The notes under the pieces: model-generated
What the model was told of the DNA's origin: nothing
What the model saw: the letters and a program-made list of their open reading frames with translations, nothing else
The model's database searches: none
NCBI RefSeq assembly: GCF_006540305.1
Contig: NZ_BJOR01000001.1
Location: 1,426,001-1,490,000, forward strand
From: Streptomyces sp. 6-11-2
Lineage (GTDB): Bacteria; Actinomycetota; Actinomycetes; Streptomycetales; Streptomycetaceae
Length of the DNA: 64,000 nucleotides
Direction: 5' to 3'
Shown here: positions 58,266 through 64,000 of the stretch, piece by piece
How the letters are laid out: each line of letters begins with the position of its first letter
How positions within the stretch are numbered: position 1 is the first letter of the stretch
Program-made: the position numbers and the translations under genes

Positions 58266-59465
58266 CTAAGTGAAGGCAGGGGTGGCCGCGTGCAGCGTGC
58301 CGTCCAAAAGTGTCGAATCACCCATCTCGCTGAGCGCCAGGGCGAGCGCCCCGAGGACCTCGGCGCGGCCCCCGAGTGCCCCGGGAAGCACGGAGAGTTG
58401 ACGCGCGGCACTGGGGATGGCGTACCGTCCGACCGACTCCCTGATCGGGCCCAGCACCAGCTCACCGGCCTCGGCGAGATCGCCGCCGAGCACCACCCGG
58501 CTGGGGTTCAGCAGGTTGCAGAGATTGGCGACCCCGCTGCCGATGTGACGGCCGACGTCGGCGATCACCCGGCGGCAGCCCGGGTCGCCGTCCCGCGCCA
58601 GCCGTACGACGCCCTCCATGGTCAGGTCGGTGCCGTGACTGGGCCGGAGCAGCGGGAGCACGTACCCGGCGGCGGTGAAGGTCTCCAGGCAGCCGCGGTT
58701 CCCGCAGCGGCAGACCGGGCCCGACTCGTCGAGCGTGATGTGCCCGATCTCACCCGCCGTGCCGCCGGGGCCGCGGTAGATCCTGCCGCTGATCACCAGG
58801 CCCGCGCCGACCCCGCTGGCGATCTTGATGTAGGCCAGGTCGCGCACGCCCCGGCCGCTGCCCCAGACCAGCTCGCCCAGAGCGCCCAGATTGGCGTCGT
58901 TGTCCACGTGCACCGGCACGCCGAGGCGCCCCCGCAGCTCCTCGGCGGGCTTGACGCCCGTCCAGCCCGGCAGGATGGCCGTGGAGCCCAGCGTGCCGGA
59001 CTCGACGTCGATCGGGCCGGGTACGCCGACACCCACGCCGGCGATCTTGGAACGGTCGACGCCCGTGGCCGCGATCAGCCGGTTGACCAGCTCTTCCGCC
59101 CGGTCGAAGCCCTGCGTGGAGGAGGCGTCCACGTCCAGCGGCTCGGACTCCTCGGCCAGCACCTGGTGGGCGAGGTTTCCTATGGCGACCCGCAGGTGCG
59201 TATGCCCGAAATCGACGCCGATCACGATGCCGGCGTCCCCGCTCAGGGACACGCTGCGGGCCCGGCGCCCACCCGCGGAAGTGGGCGTGACCTGGACCGT
59301 TCCACCGTCCTTGAGCTCGCGCACGATATTGGAGACCGTCGCCGCGGACAGGCCCGTGGTCCGCGCGATCTCCGCCTGCGTGAGTGATCCGGCAAGGCGC
59401 ACGGCACGTACGACCCGCTCCAGGTTGGCTCGGTGCAGCGACGACTGCGACCCTGGAGTCTCCAC
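58266..59465 (-). CDS. rok7B7: ROK-family transcriptional regulator
   Basis: A 399-residue regulator. The N-terminal winged helix-turn-helix (about 8-60) reads RAVRLAGSLTQAEIARTTGL and SAATVSNIVRELKDGG. The sugar-kinase-like domain has GVDFGHTHLRVAIGN, GVGVGVPGPIDVESG, GTAGEIGHITLDESGP and the ROK zinc motif CRCGNRGCLE. GTG 59465 has AGGAGG. In S. coelicolor the ROK protein encoded between ngcEFG and xylFGH is Rok7B7, which affects xylose use, carbon catabolite repression and antibiotic production. The same neighbours here support orthology; it was not tested by alignment. Confidence 0.88.
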   Translation of the reverse strand: METPGSQSSLHRANLERVVRAVRLAGSLTQAEIARTTGLSAATVSNIVRELKDGGTVQVTPTSAGGRRARSVSLSGDAGIVIGVDFGHTHLRVAIGNLAHQVLAEESEPLDVDASSTQGFDRAEELVNRLIAATGVDRSKIAGVGVGVPGPIDVESGTLGSTAILPGWTGVKPAEELRGRLGVPVHVDNDANLGALGELVWGSGRGVRDLAYIKIASGVGAGLVISGRIYRGPGGTAGEIGHITLDESGPVCRCGNRGCLETFTAAGYVLPLLRPSHGTDLTMEGVVRLARDGDPGCRRVIADVGRHIGSGVANLCNLLNPSRVVLGGDLAEAGELVLGPIRESVGRYAIPSAARQLSVLPGALGGRAEVLGALALALSEMGDSTLLDGTLHAATPAFT

Positions 59466-59803
59466 GACGACCTCCTGCGCGCGGGGCCGCTTCGGTGAGG
59501 CCCCGTCCAATGTCCAACTAGTGAACTCTAAGCTGAGCTGTTCGGGTCCCCTCCCGTCAAGAGGTTGAACCGTATCCGGGTCCGTGGACACGCTGATGGA
59601 GCCGTGTCACGCACGCATGTGCGGACATGCGTGAGCCGCCCCCGCACGCCCCGGAGGGGGCGGCGAGAGCGGCGTACACGGGCGGCGAAGGCGCCGGGCG
59701 CCGCCCGCACGGGACGGGCCTCGGCACCGGAACGCCGGAGGGCGACGCGCGGAGGGCGGCAGGAGGCACGGGGTGGCGCGTGCGGGCGCCGGGGCGCCGG
59801 GAA
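59466..59803 (-). promoter_or_regulatory. Control region upstream of rok7B7
   Basis: A 338-bp gap between the ngcG stop and the rok7B7 start. It contains a perfect inverted repeat, CACGCATGT-GCGG-ACATGCGTG (59612-59633), that could be an operator or a terminator for ngcG. Several GGCGCC-rich inverted segments lie at 59680-59800. A TTGACG at about 59560 on the leftward strand may belong to the rok7B7 promoter. No gene is supported. Confidence 0.5.
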
Positions 59804-60727
59804 CTACTTCAGGGCGCCCGCGGTGAGCCCCTGCACCACCTGGCGCTGGAAGACGATGTACGCGGCGAGCACCGGCAGCATCGCCATCACCAGTCCGGCG
59901 AAGAGACCGGACCAGTCGCCCTTGTAGCCCTGGCTCACGGCCAGCTGCACCAGGCCCTGGGTGAGGACGTGCTTGTCCGGGTCGGTGTTGAGCACCGTCG
60001 GCAGCATGTACTGGTTCCACTGCCCCAGGAAGTTGAAGATCCCCACGCTGATCAGACCGGGCTTGGCCATCGGCAGCATGATCTGGAAGAACGTCCGGGT
60101 GTGCGAGGCCCCGTCCACGAAGGCCGCCTCCGCCACCGAGCTCGGCAGGGTCCGGAAGAACGCGGTCAGGAAGAACACCGTGAACGGCAGTGAGTAGGCG
60201 ATGTAGACCAGGATCAGACCGTGAATGGTGTTCAGCAGTCCCATGTTGTTCACGACGTAGAACAGCGGGACCAGGGCCAGCATGATCGGAAAACTCATGC
60301 CGCCGATGAAGAGGTAGTAGATGAAGCGGTTGCCCGGAAAGTCGAAACGGGCCAGCACATACGCCGCCATCGAGCCGAGCACCAGGGTGCCGACGAGCGA
60401 ACCGCCCACCACCAGAATGGTGTTGAGGAAGTATTCGCTCATATTGGCATCGGTCCAGGCCCGCGCCCAGTTGTCGAAGTGGAGTTTGTCGGGCAGCGCC
60501 CAGGGCGAGCTGAAGATGGAGTTGTCGTCCTTGAAGGACGTCATCACCGCCCAGACCAGCGGCATGACCACCATGATCGCCCAGATGATCAGAATGCCGT
60601 GCGAGAAGACGTTGAGGACGGAGCCGTCCTTCTTCCGTCCGCCCGGCTTTTCGGCCGGTACGCGGGCCGCGGCGAGGCCGACACCGGACTCGGCCGGAAC
60701 GGGGGCGGGGGACTCGGTCGTTTTCAT
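59804..60727 (-). CDS. ngcG: N-acetylglucosamine/chitobiose ABC transporter permease, MalG type
   Basis: A 307-residue CUT1 permease. A cytoplasmic tail of about 40 residues is followed by six membrane segments. The EAA loop reads SSVAEAAFVDGASHTRTFFQIMLPMAKPG. It starts two bases after the ngcF stop. Together with NgcE and NgcF it matches the NgcEFG importer known from Streptomyces for N-acetylglucosamine and N,N'-diacetylchitobiose. No ATPase gene is linked, consistent with use of MsiK. Confidence 0.88.
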   Translation of the reverse strand: MKTTESPAPVPAESGVGLAAARVPAEKPGGRKKDGSVLNVFSHGILIIWAIMVVMPLVWAVMTSFKDDNSIFSSPWALPDKLHFDNWARAWTDANMSEYFLNTILVVGGSLVGTLVLGSMAAYVLARFDFPGNRFIYYLFIGGMSFPIMLALVPLFYVVNNMGLLNTIHGLILVYIAYSLPFTVFFLTAFFRTLPSSVAEAAFVDGASHTRTFFQIMLPMAKPGLISVGIFNFLGQWNQYMLPTVLNTDPDKHVLTQGLVQLAVSQGYKGDWSGLFAGLVMAMLPVLAAYIVFQRQVVQGLTAGALK

Positions 60728-60729
60728 CG

Positions 60730-61656
60730 TCAGAACTCCAGCCGCTCGCGCCGGCCCAGCCGCATCACGACGGCCGCGAAGGCCAGCGTGACGATGAGCA
60801 GGGCGACGCCGATCGTGGTGGCGTAGGCGGCCTGACCGTCACGGAACGCCTTCTGGTACACGTACAGGACCATGACGGTGGTCGAGTAGTCGGGACCGCC
60901 CGGCCCGGTCGTCATGATCTGTACGACCGCGAACGACTCCGCCCCGAGGGCGAGGATGCCCATGTACACCCAGCCGGACTGCACGGTGTCCCACAGCAGC
61001 GGCAGGGTGATCCGGAAGAAGGTGGTGAACCGGCTGGCGCCGTCCAGCAGCGCGGCCTCGTACAGGTCCGCCGGGATGGAGGCCATGCCGGCCGAGAACA
61101 GGACTACGAAGAAGCCGACCGTGGACCAGACCAGCACCCCCATCACGCACCACAGCGCGAGGCCCGGGTCGCCCAGCCACAGCGGCTGGACGCTGCCGAG
61201 CCCGATCCCGCGCAGCACGGAGTTGATCGCGCCGCTGTCCGGGTTGTAAGCGAACGCGAACAGCAAGGCCACGATGGCGATCGACAGTACCTGCGGGAAG
61301 AAGTAGACGATCTTGTAGAACGAGGAGCCGCGGACACCGGAGATCGCCGGCCCGCCCCGGCGGCGCCGCCCACCCACATTGATCATGAAGGAGAAGAACA
61401 GCGCCAGACCGATCGTCACCAGCGGTAGCACCAGAGCGAACAGCAGGCTGTGCTGCAACGACTTCCAGAAGATGTCGTCGTGGAGCATCCTCTGGTAGTT
61501 GTCGAAGCCGACCATCTGGAAATCGGGGCTCAGACCGGTCCAGTCCGTGAACGAGTAGTAGATGGACTGGATGAACGGCCAGATGACGAAAAGCGCGTAC
61601 AGCCCGAGGGGAACCGCGAGGAACCCCACGATGAACCGGTACTTGCCGTGCTGCAT
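60730..61656 (-). CDS. ngcF: N-acetylglucosamine/chitobiose ABC transporter permease, MalF type
   Basis: A 308-residue CUT1 permease with six to seven membrane segments. YSFTDWTGLSPDFQMVGFDN follows the first segment. The EAA loop is DLYEAALLDGASRFTTFFRITLP. A basic insert, NVGGRRRRGGP, lies in a cytoplasmic loop. ATG 61656, 55 bp downstream of the ngcE stop on the same strand. Confidence 0.88.
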   Translation of the reverse strand: MQHGKYRFIVGFLAVPLGLYALFVIWPFIQSIYYSFTDWTGLSPDFQMVGFDNYQRMLHDDIFWKSLQHSLLFALVLPLVTIGLALFFSFMINVGGRRRRGGPAISGVRGSSFYKIVYFFPQVLSIAIVALLFAFAYNPDSGAINSVLRGIGLGSVQPLWLGDPGLALWCVMGVLVWSTVGFFVVLFSAGMASIPADLYEAALLDGASRFTTFFRITLPLLWDTVQSGWVYMGILALGAESFAVVQIMTTGPGGPDYSTTVMVLYVYQKAFRDGQAAYATTIGVALLIVTLAFAAVVMRLGRRERLEF

Positions 61657-61711
61657 TGCTGCCGACCCCGATCTCTGGGCGGGTGGTACCGCTGGTGACG
61701 GATCCTCAGGA

Positions 61712-63160
61712 CTACTGGTGCTTGTAGTGCTTGATCGACTGGTCCTTGGCGGCCTCGTCGGCGAAGCCCTGGATCTTCTTGATGGCCTCGGCCGGGGTGA
61801 GGCGGCCGGCCATCATCTCGCCGATGCCCGACACACCGATCTTCTCCTTCTGGAGCTGCACGTACCAGTCCTGGAGCCGCGGGTTCACCACGTTGGAGCC
61901 GGCCTTGTCCAGCGCCGCGACTCCGGACTTCAGTCCGGGGGTGAGCGGAATGCCGTCCGTGCCGCCGTTGTACGCGGTGAGCGACTTCACCTTGGAGGTG
62001 AAGTTCTTCGAGGAGGCCTCGCTGAGCATGATGCGCAGCTGCTCCATGCCGCCTTCGGGGTTCTTGGCCTTGGCCGGGACGATGAACGGCTCTCCGCCGG
62101 AGGCCCAGATGGTGCCGAACGGCATCTTGTCGGAGCTGTCGATGCCGGTGGGCGCGGAGACGGCCAGGTCGAAGTCGGCCGGGATGACGTTCGCGGACTC
62201 GTTCTCCACCCAGGAGCCGTTCGGGATGAACAGCGCCTTGCCCTTGGCCCAGGCGGTCTGCGACTGGATGTGGTCCAGGCCCGGGGTGCCCTTGAGGATG
62301 TAGCCCTTCTGGAAGAGCTCGTAGTAGGCCTCGAAGCAGGCCTTGACCGCCGGGTGCTTCCAGGCGTTGGGCTCGAGGTTGTCGATGGCGTCCAGGACCT
62401 CGCGGCCACCGACCTTGCCGATCATCGGGTAGAGCGAGAAGGGCAGGTAGTAGGGGTACTTGCCGGCGTAGGTCCAGCCGGCCATGCCCTTCTTCTTGGC
62501 CTTCTCGCAGACCTTGAGCATCTCGTCCCAGGTCTCCGGGTACTTCTCGTCCAGCGAGTCCAGGGCCTTCTGCGAGTACCACACGCCGTAGACCGTGTAG
62601 GCGTAGTACAGGATCCAGACCGGCTGGCCGTCGAACTGGCCCATCTCCACGATGCCCGGGCGCAGGGTGTCGCGGACCTTCTTGCTCGGGTCGTCGTAGG
62701 ACGCGGCGTCCAGCAGCGGGGTGAGGTCCGCGAGCTGGCTCTTGCCCACGAGGACGCCCATGTCCATCTGCTCCGCGCCGGAGTTGTCGATGAGGTCCGG
62801 CGGGTTGCCCTGGTTGAATCGCGGCTGGAGCGTCGACTGGATCTTCTGCGTGGCGGCGAACTTGGTCTTCGCCTTGGGGAAGTCCTTCTGGTAGATCTTC
62901 ACGGCGTCCTCGGCGTATTCCTTGCCGAAGCCGCCGTCGAACAGGACGAATTCCATCTGCGCGGTGTCGTTGACACCGAGCGGGTTCTTCTCGGTCTTCT
63001 TGCCCGCCTTGGCCTTCTCCTGGCCGTCCCCGCCACCACCACTGGCGCAGGCGGACAGGAAGCCCATCGCGGGAACGCTGATGAGACCGAGTGCGGCGGA
63101 CCGCTTGATCAGAGCCCGGCGGCCGACGCCTCCGTGGTGCTCGGCGGAAGTGGATCCCAT
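61712..63160 (-). CDS. ngcE: N-acetylglucosamine/chitobiose-binding lipoprotein
   Basis: A 482-residue receptor. The N-terminus has a twin-arginine motif (GRRALIKRSAALG) and a lipobox ending in LSAC, so Tat export followed by lipidation is likely. The mature part has the large SBP_bac_1 fold, with long inserts typical of NgcE. ATG 63160 is preferred over TTG 63166 because GAGG is 11 bases upstream. The first gene of ngcEFG, facing a GH92 gene across a 458-bp control region. Ligand inferred from orthology and the gene context. Confidence 0.87.
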   Translation of the reverse strand: MGSTSAEHHGGVGRRALIKRSAALGLISVPAMGFLSACASGGGGDGQEKAKAGKKTEKNPLGVNDTAQMEFVLFDGGFGKEYAEDAVKIYQKDFPKAKTKFAATQKIQSTLQPRFNQGNPPDLIDNSGAEQMDMGVLVGKSQLADLTPLLDAASYDDPSKKVRDTLRPGIVEMGQFDGQPVWILYYAYTVYGVWYSQKALDSLDEKYPETWDEMLKVCEKAKKKGMAGWTYAGKYPYYLPFSLYPMIGKVGGREVLDAIDNLEPNAWKHPAVKACFEAYYELFQKGYILKGTPGLDHIQSQTAWAKGKALFIPNGSWVENESANVIPADFDLAVSAPTGIDSSDKMPFGTIWASGGEPFIVPAKAKNPEGGMEQLRIMLSEASSKNFTSKVKSLTAYNGGTDGIPLTPGLKSGVAALDKAGSNVVNPRLQDWYVQLQKEKIGVSGIGEMMAGRLTPAEAIKKIQGFADEAAKDQSIKHYKHQ

Positions 63161-63618
63161 GCTCAAGTCCTCGCCTTCTCCAGGACTCAGGCGGTGAACC
63201 GGATCCTCCCCGGCACCGCGGTCGGGTCAAGCTGGGTCGTGCAGGAAGTACTTCGTGCGTCATCTACCGGGATCGGACGGAAGACAAGGAGGCGGACGCG
63301 TCTCGCACGTCGCACCACCCTTTCCGACTCCCCCGGGTCCGCTTCCGGCCGTTCTCACGGTCGCGCGGACGCCGACAGGTATAGTCCACTTCCCGTCAAC
63401 GGAGCAAGATCGAGAGCAAGGTTCACCGCGGGTCTTTTCCGAGTTGAGACCTCACGCAGAATATGAGCCGTCTGTGGGCTTCCGTTGACGGAGATATCCG
63501 CACCTTTGCGTCCGAATGCCACACCCAACACCCTTGACATCACTGGTCACTTGGCTCCCTACTGGTCCTTGCGTAAAGAGCTGACAACGTTGTCCGAACG
63601 CAGGGAGGGACGCCGCGC
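63161..63618. promoter_or_regulatory. Divergent control region of ngcE and the GH92 gene
   Basis: A 458-bp gap with several signals. CCGTCAACGG (63393-63402) and its reverse complement CCGTTGACGG (63482-63491) are each near-palindromic. GACAACGTTGTC (63583-63594) is a perfect 12-bp palindrome 24 bp before the GH92 start. On the leftward strand TTGCTC and TATACC are 18 bp apart around 63380-63410, overlapping the first site, and form a plausible ngcE promoter. TTGACA at 63534 may belong to the rightward promoter. Confidence 0.6.
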
Positions 63619-64000
63619 ATGCAGCGCAGAGTACGGCACAGATGGGGTCCGGCGGTCGTCATCACGGCCGCCTTCGTCACGGCAGCCGGCTCGCAGGGGG
63701 CCGCGGTCGCCCTGCCCGGCAAGCCCCCGGCCGCCGACCGGGAGTTCAGCTCCTCGTTCGAGGCCGGCGATCCGGCGCCGGACTGGCTGAACACGGTCGA
63801 CACCGCCCCCGGCGGCGGCAAGCGCGCCTCGGGCGTGGACGGCGGCTACAGCACCGGCATCCCGGGCAATGTGGACGACCACATCACCGAGGTCCGGGCC
63901 AGCGGGGAGAACACGGGCGGCGGGGAGGTGAAGGAGAACCTCGTCGACGGCGAGTCCGGCACCAAGTGGCTGACGTTCCAGCCCACCGGCTGGGTCGAGT
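63619..64000 (+). CDS. GH92 family alpha-mannosidase, N-terminal part (cut by window edge)
   Basis: The first 127 residues of a secreted protein. Residues 1-32 are a signal peptide (MQRRVRHRWGPAVVITAAFV followed by an alanine-rich segment). Then REFSSSFEAGDPAPDWLNTV, RASGVDGGYSTGIPGN and VRASGENTGGGEVKENLVDG match the N-terminal carbohydrate-binding region of streptomycete GH92 exo-alpha-mannosidases. These remove mannose from fungal or plant glycans. ATG 63619 follows GGGAGGGA. The catalytic domain is beyond the window. Confidence 0.75.
   Translation, partial: MQRRVRHRWGPAVVITAAFVTAAGSQGAAVALPGKPPAADREFSSSFEAGDPAPDWLNTVDTAPGGGKRASGVDGGYSTGIPGNVDDHITEVRASGENTGGGEVKENLVDGESGTKWLTFQPTGWVE

Noticed and set aside
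1..64000. CRISPR array, tRNA, rRNA or prophage
   Set aside because: No regularly spaced repeats, cloverleaf-like segments, rRNA motifs or phage genes were noticed. Small RNAs cannot be excluded by reading alone.

Overview
The window is a piece of actinomycete chromosome, almost certainly Streptomyces. It has very high G+C, many GTG starts, AAGGAGG-type ribosome sites, and families typical of the genus: the HATPase/XRE/DUF397 module, sugar ABC importers without their own ATPase, the rok7B7-xylFGH-ngcEFG block, dxs, hemE and fadAB. Gene content and order from hemE to the right end resemble the part of the S. coelicolor chromosome that carries hemE, fadAB, dxs, rok7B7, xylFGH and ngcEFG; that comparison is from memory and was not computed. 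No rRNA, tRNA, CRISPR array, prophage or large biosynthetic cluster was seen.

Layout. (1) 1-6.3 kb: a leftward operon with a VanA-like Rieske oxygenase, an AstE/DoeB-type zinc deacylase, a complete polar amino-acid ABC importer and a HutD/Ves-like protein, facing a divergent FCD-type GntR regulator. (2) 6.3-10.8 kb: a decayed accessory patch. It holds a head-to-head HATPase/XRE pair whose 5' ends are fused, a DUF397 protein, a composite epimerase pseudogene with a stop in place of its catalytic tyrosine, and an intact spherulin-4-like/GH114 pair. (3) 10.8-15.6 kb: an APC permease, a nitrilase-fold amidase, a GntR regulator and a glutamine-synthetase-like ligase, probably for uptake and use of an amine or amide. 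(4) 15.7-20.2 kb: core genes hemE, DUF3000, an orphan LuxR-type response regulator and an RNase D-like protein. (5) 20.2-27 kb: a mannoside locus with an ABC importer, a GH2 beta-mannosidase and a LacI repressor. (6) 27-30.4 kb: fadA-fadB.

(7) 30.5-42.4 kb: the most unusual part. It encodes two Stealth phosphotransferases (one fused to a GT4 glycosyltransferase), a PIG-L deacetylase carrying a repeat domain, a free-standing copy of that repeat domain, a GDSL/SGNH hydrolase, an unknown protein and a divergent LytR-CpsA-Psr ligase. Together they look like a locus that makes, modifies and attaches a phosphodiester-linked wall glycopolymer. (8) 42.5-50.6 kb: a NYN-type protein, a TauE/SafE permease and a leftward ribose-type operon, rbsK-rbsC-rbsB-rbsA-rbsD-deoC-gntR. 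(9) 50.7-54.6 kb: a 99-bp MITE-like element abutting an amino-acid permease, then dxs. (10) 54.7-64 kb: xylFGH-like importer genes, rok7B7, ngcEFG, and the start of a divergent GH92 alpha-mannosidase.

Much of the window concerns capture of plant, fungal or microbial carbohydrate (mannosides, xylose, ribose, N-acetylglucosamine/chitobiose) and of amines or aromatics. Each uptake locus is paired with a local regulator (GntR, LacI or ROK) and visible operator-like inverted repeats. None of the three CUT1-type importers encodes an ATPase, which implies a shared one such as MsiK encoded elsewhere.
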